NCBI GenBank assembly: GCA_029233925.1
Contig: JARGOX010000012.1
Coordinates: 124,001-188,000 of the forward strand
DNA length: 64,000 bases
Reading direction: 5' to 3'
Source: Rhizobiaceae bacterium
Lineage (GTDB): Bacteria > Pseudomonadota > Alphaproteobacteria > Rhizobiales > Rhizobiaceae
The first letter of the stretch is position 1; every line of letters starts with the position of its first letter. Position numbers and translations under genes: made by a program. Shown here piece by piece: positions 1 to 8,773 of the stretch. Under the pieces are notes generated by a model that was not told the origin of the DNA, searched no databases, and worked only from the letters and a program-made list of their open reading frames with translations.

Positions 1-125
1 TCGCTCAGCCGGGCCGAAGCAGTGTCAATGACGATGTACCCATGGAGCGCCCACTCGCCGCTGAATAGGCATCCGGCATCATTTCACCGGACAAAACGCT
101 TTGAAGTCGGCGTCAGGAGGCATTT

Positions 126-539
126 TCAGCGTGGCGTTTGCATGATCGTGCTCATCGCCTTGTCAGCCATGAAGCGCAGGCCGCTCCTGCTCAATCGATT
201 GGAATAGACAAGAGTGGTGAAAGGATTTTGTTTATAAGGCGTCACGTCATTCTCGAGATTGATCTCAATGACCATACGAGCGCCCGGCATCGCCTGCCCT
301 TGCATGACGTGAAGCAATCCAAGTTTGGGATGCGGACAGATTTCATAGGGCGTTCCATCCGTTGCAACAATATCGAAATGCGTGTGACCACCTTCCACAT
401 GATTTGACAGGTAACCGCGTGTTTTCTGCAGGCTTGCAGCATGATCAAGCACCCTCGCAATAGTGAATTCAAACGCGTGCCCGGCGGAGCAGAACATCGC
501 TCCCAACAAGGCAATGGTGCACATCAATTTTCGTCTCAT
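126..539 (-). CDS. Small secreted protein of unknown function
   Basis: This is a 137-aa protein with a typical signal peptide (MRRK, hydrophobic stretch, then a likely AHA/F cleavage near residue 22). The mature part is about 115 residues and I do not recognise a family. It has an acidic-hydrophobic centre and a basic tail rich in Arg, Ser and Met. The start was chosen at the MRRK methionine because a signal peptide follows directly and a G-rich stretch lies about 11 bases upstream; the frame stays open for 25 more codons. It is transcribed leftwards, downstream of the tiny lipoprotein gene and the outer-membrane barrel gene, so a periplasmic or envelope location is likely. The function is unknown. 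Confidence 0.6.
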   Translation of the reverse strand: MRRKLMCTIALLGAMFCSAGHAFEFTIARVLDHAASLQKTRGYLSNHVEGGHTHFDIVATDGTPYEICPHPKLGLLHVMQGQAMPGARMVIEINLENDVTPYKQNPFTTLVYSNRLSRSGLRFMADKAMSTIMQTPR

Positions 540-800
540 GATCAGTTGATCCCCCTGCAGCCAGCATCCACGACACCATCTCAATATGATGTATTCGTCA
601 ACTATCAGCTGCATTACCTGGCTGAGGCGACGGATTTACCAGCATTTGATCATCATGCTTTGGAGTGAAGATTTCTCACCGGCCTCACAGGCTTCGAATG
701 AAAAAGCGCCATCCGCTCGGGTGGTGCCTGTCTACACATATTGACTGGATACGCATACCCAGGCGCAAAGGCCGCCGGAAAATTCATGCGATCAGGCTGA

Positions 801-881
801 TCAGCCAAAACCGCCGTTTCCGCCACAGGCAGTAAGCAGCAGGCAGATGGAGACAAGTGTAAGGACTGTAGGCATTTTCAT
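801..881 (-). CDS. 26-residue lipoprotein (entericidin-like in size and layout)
   Basis: This short reading frame encodes MKMPTVLTLVSICLLLTACG followed by a Gly/Asn-rich tail of six residues and a stop. It has a complete lipoprotein signal: a Lys near the N-terminus, a hydrophobic core and the lipobox L-T-A-C, with Cys19 as the lipidation site. The mature peptide would be only eight residues. A GGGAGAAACC ribosome-binding sequence sits just before the ATG, which argues for a real gene. It lies 21 bases downstream of the outer-membrane barrel gene on the same strand, so the two may be co-transcribed. The layout resembles entericidin-type or other very small cell-envelope lipoproteins. That comparison rests on architecture only, because so short a sequence carries little homology. 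Confidence 0.62.
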   Translation of the reverse strand: MKMPTVLTLVSICLLLTACGGNGGFG

Positions 882-902
882 AGGTTTCTCCCGTTCATCC
901 GA

Positions 903-1547
903 TCAGAAATGGTAATTGACGCCAAAGCGGCCGATGTGGTTGTCGGAGCCGCCGACGACGTTCACACCACCCGAAGTCGTGATGCCGTCATCCGGTACGT
1001 GGACGTAAAGGTATTCCACTTTCGCCGACCATTTTTCATTGATCTTGCCTTCAAGGCCAACGCCGCCGGTAAAGCCTGTGACGATGTCATCACCGCTGCC
1101 AAAACCCGCGCGCGCAGCTTCTTTGTGGGTGAAGGCCAATCCGACCGTCAGATAGGCAAAGTAGCGGCTGTATGTGTATCCGCCGCGCACCCTGGCCGTC
1201 GCAAACCAGTCTTCCTTGAAACTGCCATTGACCGAACTGCCTTCAATATCCAGCGTTGAAATATCCGCTTCAAGGCCTATGGCCCAGTTCCGGTTCAATT
1301 GTCTGTTGTAACCCACCTGCGCCCCGGCTGTCAGTCCACCGGATTCCCCCGTAGGACCGGCAAAGGTCGGAATGGCGTTGTTGAATTGCCCGCCGCCATA
1401 ACCGATAACACCACCCACAAAAAAGCCTGTCCAGTTATAGACAGGCTTTGGATTGAACATGTTCTGGTTCATGACATAGGCATCTGCGGCGTGACCGGTC
1501 GCGGATATACCAAGCAACATGACAGAGCTGAGCAATATTCTAAGCAT
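903..1547 (-). CDS. Outer-membrane beta-barrel protein, Omp25/31 type
   Basis: This 214-aa protein has a signal peptide ending ...SATGHA, then the sequence YNWTGFFVGG, a hallmark of the small barrel proteins of the Omp25/Omp31 (OmpA-like porin) family in Rhizobiales. Alternating polar/aromatic strands follow, and the C-terminus is ...GVNYHF, whose final Phe is the usual signal for outer-membrane assembly. The ATG chosen (residue 27 of the longer frame) is preceded by GGGAGATTGACG and starts the signal peptide. Such proteins have eight strands and usually a structural or adhesive role rather than wide-pore transport. The mature size fits. The exact role cannot be read from sequence. Confidence 0.85.
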   Translation of the reverse strand: MLRILLSSVMLLGISATGHAADAYVMNQNMFNPKPVYNWTGFFVGGVIGYGGGQFNNAIPTFAGPTGESGGLTAGAQVGYNRQLNRNWAIGLEADISTLDIEGSSVNGSFKEDWFATARVRGGYTYSRYFAYLTVGLAFTHKEAARAGFGSGDDIVTGFTGGVGLEGKINEKWSAKVEYLYVHVPDDGITTSGGVNVVGGSDNHIGRFGVNYHF

Positions 1548-1658
1548 CGTCAATCTCCCACCAATAATACAAAAAGTATTACCGCGAGAAAGACTTGAGT
1601 CAAGTTGTCGAAACAAGGCTTTCAATTCATTGAGAAAACCCGATTTGTCATGCGGGCG

Positions 1659-2495
1659 TCAGTTGGTATTTTCCGATTCCTGCGCCTCGCTGTCCGATCC
1701 ATATCGTCGGCCCCAGGCACGGGCGCCAAAGGGAAGCGAAACCAGATAAAGCACCGTCGTTGCCGTCATTGTTTCCCATGTGAATGTCATCAGCAGAGCG
1801 ACATAGAGGACCACAATGAGCATGATGGGAAAGACGAGATCCCGGCGAATGCGCTGGCCCAGAGACTTGCCCGAATAGACCGGGACCCGGCTGACAAGCA
1901 TGAGCGCAATGACCAGCGTATAGGCCGACGCCAGATAGGCGAAAAAGGCGCTGCTCTCAACGCCGAGGAAACCCAGGTAGACCGGAAGCAGCACCAGCAT
2001 GGCGCCGCCAGGGGCTGGAATGCCAAGGAAATAGTCCGATTGCCAGGTGGCCTTGGTTTCCCTGTCCTCCATGACGTTAAAGCGCGCAAGCCGCAGTGCG
2101 GCGGCTATGGCGTAAATCATCGCGGCAATCCAGCCGAAGGACCTTACCTGGTCGAGCAGATAGGCGTAGAGCACCAGCGCGGGAGCAACGCCAAAATTGA
2201 CGATATCGGCGAGCGAATCCATCTGCGCACCGAACTTTGTGGTCGATTTGAGCAAGCGCGCAACACGGCCATCCACCGCATCCAGAAAGGCCGCAAGCAG
2301 CACCATGGAAACGGCCAGTTCAAACCGCTGCTCAAAGGCCAGGCGAATGCCTGTCAGTCCGGCACCGATCGCCAGCGCTGTTATGATATTGGGGATCATC
2401 ATGCGAATGGAAATATCGCGTAGACGCGGGCCCCTGCTCCCGTCATCATCCGGGCCGGAGCCGTTGGGATCAAATGGTGAAAAACCGGTATCCAT
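1659..2495 (-). CDS. pssA: CDP-diacylglycerol--serine O-phosphatidyltransferase
   Basis: This integral-membrane enzyme joins CDP-diacylglycerol and L-serine to give phosphatidylserine and CMP, the first step toward phosphatidylethanolamine. The CDP-alcohol phosphotransferase motif is complete: D72, D75-G76, A79-R80, G89, D93 and D97. About eight hydrophobic segments follow through the rest of the 278-aa chain, the usual length for the alphaproteobacterial enzyme. The N-terminal 25 residues are acidic, Gly-rich and probably cytoplasmic. The gene starts six bases after the stop of psd, so the two form a tight operon for consecutive steps. Confidence 0.94.
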   Translation of the reverse strand: MDTGFSPFDPNGSGPDDDGSRGPRLRDISIRMMIPNIITALAIGAGLTGIRLAFEQRFELAVSMVLLAAFLDAVDGRVARLLKSTTKFGAQMDSLADIVNFGVAPALVLYAYLLDQVRSFGWIAAMIYAIAAALRLARFNVMEDRETKATWQSDYFLGIPAPGGAMLVLLPVYLGFLGVESSAFFAYLASAYTLVIALMLVSRVPVYSGKSLGQRIRRDLVFPIMLIVVLYVALLMTFTWETMTATTVLYLVSLPFGARAWGRRYGSDSEAQESENTN

Positions 2496-2501
2496 GATCT
2501 G

Positions 2502-3200
2502 TTACGCCTTCCTGGAGACCGTTTTGCCCTTTTGGCTATCAAATTCGGCCAGCGTTGTCTCACCGGCAATGGCGGTCTGCCCGACCGACACCCGGGGTGT
2601 TGCAGCCGGTGGCAAAAAGACATCCAGACGCGAACCAAACCGGATAAGACCGAAACGCTCGCCTGCCCCCAGATGGTCGCTGGTCGACGTCCAGCAGACA
2701 ATCCTGCGGGCTACAAGCCCGGCAATCTGAATGACACCAATGGGGCCATGAGCCGTGTCGATCACCAGCCCGTTGCGCTCATTTTCCTCACTGGCCTTGT
2801 CCAGTTCCGCATTCAGAAAGGAACCGGACTTGTAGACGATCTGGGTCACCGTGCCCGTCATAGGGGCGCGGTTTACGTGGCAATTGAAAACATTCATGAA
2901 AACGGAAATGCGCAGCATTTCCGTATCGCCCAGCCCCAGCTCACTGGGCGGAATTATCTTGGTGATGGACGAGACTTTCCCATCCGCCGGACTGATCACC
3001 AGATCATCGTCCAGCGGGGTCAGTCGCTCCGGATCGCGAAAAAAGTAGGCACACCATACTGTCAGCACCAAGCCGACCCAGAAAAGCGGATCCCAGATCC
3101 AGCCCAGAACGAAGGAACCGACCAGAAAGGCCAGAACAAATTTGTAGCCTTCCTTGTGGATGGGCACCAATGTGTCTGTAATCGTATCCGCAAGGCTCAT
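2502..3200 (-). CDS. psd: Phosphatidylserine decarboxylase proenzyme
   Basis: This enzyme decarboxylates phosphatidylserine to phosphatidylethanolamine at the inner membrane. It is made as a proenzyme that cleaves itself; the sequence FGSR places the cleavage between G189 and S190, and the Ser becomes the pyruvoyl group. Two hydrophobic stretches near residues 20-50 anchor it. At 232 aa it is the short type II form usual in Rhizobiales. AGGAGATACTCGA precedes the ATG. It lies directly upstream of pssA and downstream of the Atm1-type exporter gene, a familiar order in this group. Confidence 0.93.
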   Translation of the reverse strand: MSLADTITDTLVPIHKEGYKFVLAFLVGSFVLGWIWDPLFWVGLVLTVWCAYFFRDPERLTPLDDDLVISPADGKVSSITKIIPPSELGLGDTEMLRISVFMNVFNCHVNRAPMTGTVTQIVYKSGSFLNAELDKASEENERNGLVIDTAHGPIGVIQIAGLVARRIVCWTSTSDHLGAGERFGLIRFGSRLDVFLPPAATPRVSVGQTAIAGETTLAEFDSQKGKTVSRKA

Positions 3201-3389
3201 TCGAGTATCTCCTGATGCAGGTCAATGATATCGCGGGATCTGAACGCTTGTCATGCGGTCACCGTTCCCGTCTGTTCGCTGGCGCAGCTCGTTTCGTCAA
3301 TTTTACACTACGTCCATGCTGGCTGATAGCTGAAACTGGTCTTTTCCTGCTGCACCGGCATTGAGTCCGAAAATTCTATTGTATGGACG

Positions 3390-5276
3390 TCAGTCGAAGG
3401 GGCGTTTGCGCACAATAATACCGAGATCATCATGCTCCTGGAAGACCTTGAGTTTTTCCTCGGTTTCGCGTGCTTCACGCTGGCGGTTCCACATGTCCAT
3501 ATAAAGGCCCTTGTGCTCCAGCAGTTCCTTGTGTGTGCCCCTTTCGGCGATAATGCCATCCTTCAATACGATGATTTCATCCGCGTTGATGACCGTCGAA
3601 AGGCGGTGGGCTATGACCAAAGTGGTGCGGCCCTGGCTGACATAGTCAAGCGCCGTCTGAATTTCCTGCTCCGTGGCTGAATCGAGCGCTGATGTCGCCT
3701 CGTCCAGTATCAGAATCGGTGGCGCCTTGAGGATCGTTCTGGCAATGGCCACACGCTGTTTCTCACCACCGGAAAGTTTCAGGCCGCGTTCACCCACGGG
3801 CGTGGCAAGGCCTTGGGGAAGCTTGGCGATGAATTCGCTGATCTGGGCCATCTCGGCCGCCTTCAACACTTCTTCCTGGCTGGCCGTCACCCGTCCGTAG
3901 TGAATATTATAGGCCAATGTATCATTGAACAGCACCGTGTCCTGCGGCACCATGCCGATGGCCCCGCGCAGTGAACTCTGCGTCACATCGCGGACATCCT
4001 GACCATTGATCGTGATGGACCCTTCCTGCACGTCATAAAAGCGGAAAAGCAGGCGAGAAAGGGTCGATTTACCGGCACCGGACGGCCCGACCACGGCTAC
4101 GGTCTTGCCATGCGGCACTTCAAAACTGATGCCCTTCAAGATGGGCCGGTCCTGATCATAGCGAAAATGCACATCCTCAAAGCGGATGGCGCCTGACTGG
4201 CTGTCCAGTTCCACAGCGTCCGGTTTGTCCACCACCTCTTCCTTGACATCCAGAAGATCAAACATGTTTTCGATATCGGTCAGTCCCTGGCGAATTTCCC
4301 GATAGACAAAACCGATGAAATTGAGCGGAATGGACAATTGCATCAGCATGGCGTTGATGAAGACAAAATCACCGATGGTCTGTTCGCCGCGTTGCACAGC
4401 CATGGCGGACATGACCATCATGACGGCCATTCCGGCGCCGAATATCACGCCCTGGCCCATATTCAGCCAGCCCAGTGACGTCCATATACGTGTCGCTGCG
4501 TGTTCATAGCGCTCCATGGATTCGTCATAGCGACGGGCTTCCATGTCTTCGTTGCCGAAATACTTGACGGTTTCATAGTTGAGCAGGGAATCGATTGCCT
4601 TGGTATTGGCCTCCGTATCGGAATCATTCATGTCGCGTCTGATCGAGATGCGCCAATCACTCGCCCTTACAGTGAACCAGATATACAGCCAGACGACCAC
4701 GGCGGTCACGACAACATAGGAAAGACCGTAGGTGACGCCAAAAATCACCGCAACGAGGGCAAATTCAAGCAGGGTCGGCAATGTGTTGAGGATGGTGAAG
4801 CGAACGATTGCCTCAATACCCTTGACACCACGCTCTATCACGCGCGAGAGGCCACCGGTGCGCCGTTCCAGATGGAATCGCAGTGAAAGCCGATGGATGT
4901 GAACGAATGTGCGATAGGCAAGTTGATGAACGGCATGCTGTCCAACCTTGGCAAACAGTGCATCGCGCAACTGATTGAAACCCAGTTGGATAACCCGGGC
5001 AAAATTGTAGGCAATCACCAGCATGATGGGCGCGATCAGCACGGCTGGCAGGAATCCCAGCCCGTCGGTGTTGCCGTTCAGCGCATCCGTTGCCCATTTG
5101 AAAAAATAGGGAACGACAACCTGAGCGACTTTGGCGACCAGCAGGAAGCCGCCCGCCCACATGACCCGTCGCTTGAGGTCGGCCCTGTCCGATGGCCACA
5201 TGTAGGGCCACAGATTCTTGAGCGTTTGGAGCGGATTACCCGTTTCGGATGAAATTGTTTTTTTCTGATCGGACAA
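3390..5276 (-). CDS. Atm1/HMT1-type ABC exporter (fused permease and ATPase)
   Basis: This 628-aa half-transporter is an exporter that works as a homodimer. Six membrane helices occupy roughly residues 35-320. The stretch NYETVKYFGNE near residues 233-243 is characteristic of mitochondrial Atm1 and its alphaproteobacterial relatives, which move glutathione-linked compounds and are tied to Fe-S maturation and heavy-metal tolerance. The ATPase has Walker A GPSGAGKS (397-404), signature LSGGEKQR (501-508) and Walker B ILILDEA (521-527). The start is a TTG codon (TTG TCC GAT CAG) with an AAGG element upstream; no in-frame ATG lies nearby. The transported compound is inferred from family only. Confidence 0.9.
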   Translation of the reverse strand: MSDQKKTISSETGNPLQTLKNLWPYMWPSDRADLKRRVMWAGGFLLVAKVAQVVVPYFFKWATDALNGNTDGLGFLPAVLIAPIMLVIAYNFARVIQLGFNQLRDALFAKVGQHAVHQLAYRTFVHIHRLSLRFHLERRTGGLSRVIERGVKGIEAIVRFTILNTLPTLLEFALVAVIFGVTYGLSYVVVTAVVVWLYIWFTVRASDWRISIRRDMNDSDTEANTKAIDSLLNYETVKYFGNEDMEARRYDESMERYEHAATRIWTSLGWLNMGQGVIFGAGMAVMMVMSAMAVQRGEQTIGDFVFINAMLMQLSIPLNFIGFVYREIRQGLTDIENMFDLLDVKEEVVDKPDAVELDSQSGAIRFEDVHFRYDQDRPILKGISFEVPHGKTVAVVGPSGAGKSTLSRLLFRFYDVQEGSITINGQDVRDVTQSSLRGAIGMVPQDTVLFNDTLAYNIHYGRVTASQEEVLKAAEMAQISEFIAKLPQGLATPVGERGLKLSGGEKQRVAIARTILKAPPILILDEATSALDSATEQEIQTALDYVSQGRTTLVIAHRLSTVINADEIIVLKDGIIAERGTHKELLEHKGLYMDMWNRQREARETEEKLKVFQEHDDLGIIVRKRPFD

Positions 5277-5403
5277 GGAAATGCCTTCTGAAGCATGATG
5301 CGCTGGAATTCGTCGAAATCGTTTTGACCACTGCCAGGATGCTCAGCGGAAAAGCGAATTGTTGTGGTGCCATTGGCGCAGTTGAGCGCGTTCAACAGTT
5401 TCA

Positions 5404-5429
5404 AGGCAGCAATTTTACAATTGCTGCCT
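5404..5429. other. Perfect 11-bp hairpin between exporter and LysM genes
   Basis: AGGCAGCAATT and its exact reverse complement AATTGCTGCCT flank a TTAC loop. No run of T follows on either strand, so it is a weak terminator candidate by itself. It lies upstream of the exporter start and 26 bases from a second hairpin. Confidence 0.55.
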
Positions 5430-5454
5430 AGTCTATAGGTAGAGAAAAGACAGG

Positions 5455-5485
5455 CTGGAACCTACCCTTATTAGATAGGTTCCAG
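5455..5485 (-). terminator. Probable terminator of the LysM gene
   Basis: CTGGAACCTA and TAGGTTCCAG form a perfect 10-bp stem with an 11-base loop, 30 bases past the stop of the LysM protein gene. In the direction of transcription it is followed by the T-rich stretch CTTTTCTCT, consistent with factor-independent termination. Confidence 0.6.
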
Positions 5486-5514
5486 ATTGATCCAGTCAAG
5501 CGTTTCGAAAACCC

Positions 5515-8500
5515 CTAATTATGAAGAATTCTGTCTCGATGCAGTTTCTCCGCATTATCAAGCGGTTTGTCCGGCACTGCAAAGATCTGTCCGGGTTCAA
5601 TGAAATCCGGGTTTTCGATCTCATCCTCATTGGCCAGATAGATGGTGGTGTAACGCACGCCCTTGCCGTAGATACGCAGCGATATCTGCCACAGGGTATC
5701 TCCGCGACGGATAATGACCGAACTGTCGACCGGTTGAAGAGCCGGTTGCATGATAGTCTCTGGTCCATCCGCCTCCATGTTGGTGGCAAGTTTCGAAACC
5801 TCCGTACCATCCGCCGAGTCCGTGGCTGCCACAGTATCTTCATCCGCGTCCATATCGGCTGCAACGGTGGTTGAAGTTGGTGCGGCACCAGATGAAGGTG
5901 CCTGTGTGTCCACGGCAGCAACTTCCGGCTTTGCCGCAGCAGCACTTGCTGCTGCATCCGAGCCCGCCTTGGTCTCGATGCCCGCCGCCACGGTATCTTC
6001 AACTTCATCCGCCACCACGTCAGCGTCAGCGGTGACAGCGACATCAGGAGATGACGGAGCGCCTGCTGATGGCTCCATGGCATCCACTGCGGCCAATTCA
6101 GGCTTTTCCGCCTCCGCAACTTTCGTTGCGTCCGAAACGGCCTTGGCCGTATCGGTACCCGCAGCCTTGTCTGCCTCTGCTTTTGCGGTGGCTGACGATA
6201 GCGTAGCGCTGTCTGAAGGCGTTTTCGTATCACCGGGAGCCATCTCAGGCTTTTCGGCCTCAGCACCTGCTGCTGCATCTGTATCCGCCATGGTATCGGA
6301 TTCTGCTGCCACGGTGTCTTCGTCTGCATCTGCCGTAGCATCCACGACAGCAGTGGTGGTGGAAGACGGCGCAGAGCCCTCTGCAGGCCCCTTTGTATCA
6401 ACAACGGCAGCCATCTCAGGCTTTTTGGCCTCAGCGCCTGCTGCTGCGTCTGTATCCGCCATGGTGTCGGATTCTGCTGCCACGGTGTCTTCGTCTGCAT
6501 CTGCCGTAGCATTCACAACAGCAGTGGTGGTGGAAGACGGCGCAGAGCCCTCTGCAGGCCCCTTTGTATCAACAACGGCAGCCATCTCAGGCTTTTTGGC
6601 CTCAGCGCCTGCTGCTGCGTCTGTATCCGCCATGGTGTCGGTTTCTGCCGCCACGGTGTCTTCGCCTGCATCTGCCGTAGCATCCACGACAGCAGTGGTG
6701 GTGGAGGAAGACGGCGCAGCGTCTTCTGCAGTCTCCTTGGTATCCACGGCAGCCATTTCAGGCTTTTCGCTTTCAGCGTCTGCTGCTGCGTCTGTGTCCG
6801 CCATTGTGTCTGTTTCTGCCGCCACGGTGTCTTCGTCTGCATCTGCCGCAGCATCCACGACAGCAGTGGTGGTGGAGGATGGCGCAGGGTCTTGTGAAAT
6901 TTCCTTCGTATCGACAGCAGCCATCTCAGTCTTTGCGGCTTCAACACCTGCAACTTCATTCGAGTCAGCCTTTGTGTCGGCTTGCGCCGCCACGGTGTCT
7001 TCGTCTGCATCCGTGGCTGCATCGTCGCCAGTCGTCGCCTGATCGTCTGCCTTTTCAACTGCCGCCATGGCCGTGTCGGTTTCTTCCTCTGCCTTTGCAG
7101 CGGGGGCAGCGGGGGCAGCGGGGGCAGCGACAGCCGCCACCAATTCGCCTTCAGGCCGGGTGAAAGGCACCGCAACACGCATAGCCGTATCTGTGCTGCC
7201 AGCCAGCTTCAGATCGGCGCCGATGGTGTGTTCGCCGACAGCGATATCCTTATTGGCTTCTACCAGAAAACGGCCGTTATTGCTGACCTGGCTCGTTCCG
7301 ATGACTTCGCCATCGGCCGTAACCCGAACGGTTGCGCCAGGTGTTGCAGATCCGGCGACAAATATCTGACCAGCTTCAATTTCGACCGCATCAATACGCA
7401 ACTTCGTTGCTGCTGCCGTGGCTGGTTTATTGTCGTCTGCCGGCTGATTGCTCTCGCCCGTATCTGCGGCAAGGTTGGCGACGACTGTTTCTTCCTGATT
7501 TGACGTGTCAGCGTCGATGCTGGCTGCCTCATCTTCTGTGGCTGTATCAGATGATTCTGCCAAGGCTGTTTCAGCATCGGATGATTCGTTCGAAACGGCT
7601 GCATTTTCCTTGGAGGCCGCAACCATTTCGCCAGCCGCGTCATCGCTTTTGGGCGTTTCAGCGGCCACTTCATCTTCCGTGGCCGTTTCGGCAGAGGTCA
7701 TCTCCTTGGCCGACGCTATCTCCTTGTTCGAGGTCATGTCGGATGGTTGCTTGTCCGCGACAGCACCACTATCGGCGACAATTTCCGATGCAGGCTCCGT
7801 TGCCGTTGCATCTGCATCGCCACCGACCATCGCTGTTTGCGAAGCCGTCTGCTCGCTTTCGGTAATCTTTGGCTGGTTGATGATGCGACTTGCCTCACCG
7901 GGCTTCGTTACCATGACCAGAAGTTTTGTCGGATCGCTCTCAGGCACGCTGATCATGGCGATTTCCTGCGAATCCGTGATGGAATCATCCTCACCAACCG
8001 CCCGCAATATAATCTCGTGATTGCCGGCAGGCAGCGGCTCATCCATCACAAAGGCAAAATCACCGGTTGTGCCTGCCTTTGTTGTTGCCAGCACTTCTCC
8101 ATTTCTTACAATCTCGATTGTCGAATCCGGAGCACCATGACCGGCAATCAGCGTCGATCCGTCCGGTTCCACGCGAACGACATCAAAACCAGGAATCGCT
8201 GCTGCGACGGCTTCGGCGGCCTCTTCCAGGTCATCTGCCGGCGTATCGCTCTTTGACGTTGGGCTCTGTGTCGCGGCAGCCTGTGTTTCTTCGTTTTCCG
8301 AATCGCCCTCACCTGCCGTCAAGTCCGATACGGCGCTGGCTGGCTGCGTGGAGTCCGGCGCTTTCTTGGTGTCCGATGGCTCCGATTGTGTCATTTCCGG
8401 AGTTGATTTTGACGTCATGAGCGCATTGGATTGCCATCCCAAAGGATCAGCCCGGTAAAGGTACACGCCAATAAGCGCGATGATTACCAGACCAGCAATG

Positions 8501-8529
8501 GCCAATTTCCCGGAATTCTTTCTATTCAT
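5515..8529 (-). CDS. Membrane-anchored LysM protein with long Ala/Thr/Asp/Glu repeat
   Basis: This 1004-aa protein has a single N-terminal membrane segment (about residues 8-25) and probably extends into the periplasm. Two Ig-like segments are visible, near residues 110-205 and 375-465, each with the pattern of a Gly/Ala-rich turn then G-x-T/F and a closing beta-strand. About 450 low-complexity acidic residues follow, rich in Ala, Thr, Asp and Glu and arranged in copies of a 57-residue unit. The C-terminus is one LysM domain (about 936-986; IRRGDTLWQIS...), which binds peptidoglycan. The layout suggests a spacer holding the LysM end at the cell wall. Related LysM proteins occur beside the LOG gene in Rhizobiales. 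The role is unknown and repeat number probably varies between strains. Confidence 0.85.
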   Translation of the reverse strand: MNRKNSGKLAIAGLVIIALIGVYLYRADPLGWQSNALMTSKSTPEMTQSEPSDTKKAPDSTQPASAVSDLTAGEGDSENEETQAAATQSPTSKSDTPADDLEEAAEAVAAAIPGFDVVRVEPDGSTLIAGHGAPDSTIEIVRNGEVLATTKAGTTGDFAFVMDEPLPAGNHEIILRAVGEDDSITDSQEIAMISVPESDPTKLLVMVTKPGEASRIINQPKITESEQTASQTAMVGGDADATATEPASEIVADSGAVADKQPSDMTSNKEIASAKEMTSAETATEDEVAAETPKSDDAAGEMVAASKENAAVSNESSDAETALAESSDTATEDEAASIDADTSNQEETVVANLAADTGESNQPADDNKPATAAATKLRIDAVEIEAGQIFVAGSATPGATVRVTADGEVIGTSQVSNNGRFLVEANKDIAVGEHTIGADLKLAGSTDTAMRVAVPFTRPEGELVAAVAAPAAPAAPAAKAEEETDTAMAAVEKADDQATTGDDAATDADEDTVAAQADTKADSNEVAGVEAAKTEMAAVDTKEISQDPAPSSTTTAVVDAAADADEDTVAAETDTMADTDAAADAESEKPEMAAVDTKETAEDAAPSSSTTTAVVDATADAGEDTVAAETDTMADTDAAAGAEAKKPEMAAVVDTKGPAEGSAPSSTTTAVVNATADADEDTVAAESDTMADTDAAAGAEAKKPEMAAVVDTKGPAEGSAPSSTTTAVVDATADADEDTVAAESDTMADTDAAAGAEAEKPEMAPGDTKTPSDSATLSSATAKAEADKAAGTDTAKAVSDATKVAEAEKPELAAVDAMEPSAGAPSSPDVAVTADADVVADEVEDTVAAGIETKAGSDAAASAAAAKPEVAAVDTQAPSSGAAPTSTTVAADMDADEDTVAATDSADGTEVSKLATNMEADGPETIMQPALQPVDSSVIIRRGDTLWQISLRIYGKGVRYTTIYLANEDEIENPDFIEPGQIFAVPDKPLDNAEKLHRDRILHN
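6240..6920. repeat. 171-bp coding tandem repeat
   Basis: Four head-to-tail copies begin at 6240, 6411, 6582 and 6753, with spacings of 171, 171, 171 and 168 bases. The first two differ at only about seven positions, so duplication is recent. More diverged copies extend on both sides (for example from about 6093 and from 6921). The unit is a multiple of three, so copy-number change would keep the reading frame of the LysM protein. Confidence 0.85.
7097..7129. repeat. 9-bp microsatellite inside the LysM gene
   Basis: GCAGCGGGG occurs three times in a row plus a partial fourth copy. It encodes an Ala-Pro-Ala run on the minus strand. It keeps frame when the copy number changes. Confidence 0.85.
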
Positions 8530-8773
8530 TTCTTAACTCCAGCCGACACAACACACAAAGAATCGCTTGCATTCGGATATAGACTATTGGTTTTCAGGCA
8601 ATGGTCATAATCTTGCAACAATATGCGACCAATGCCCACAAATTCGGGCCAAACTAGACTTTTTGCAGTGCGCAAACAAGCGCTTCGACTTTTTTGTTAA
8701 AAGCTCCTTGTCCATTCACCCGACCAAGCGGGTTTTGCTTGACGTTTTGCACCGCATCATGCTTGTTCAGACC

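Noticed and set aside
1605-2423. 272-codon plus-strand frame opposite pssA
   Set aside because: It is a mirror of the well-supported pssA gene, has low-complexity basic composition and no family character.
6093-6925. Spaced repeats considered as a CRISPR array
   Set aside because: The repeats are contiguous 171-bp coding units in one reading frame, with no unique spacers and no cas genes.
5750-7042. 430-codon Ala/Ser/Val-rich open frame on the plus strand across the repeat
   Set aside because: It is antisense to the LysM protein and exists only because the repeat unit lacks stops in that frame; it has no ribosome site or domain.
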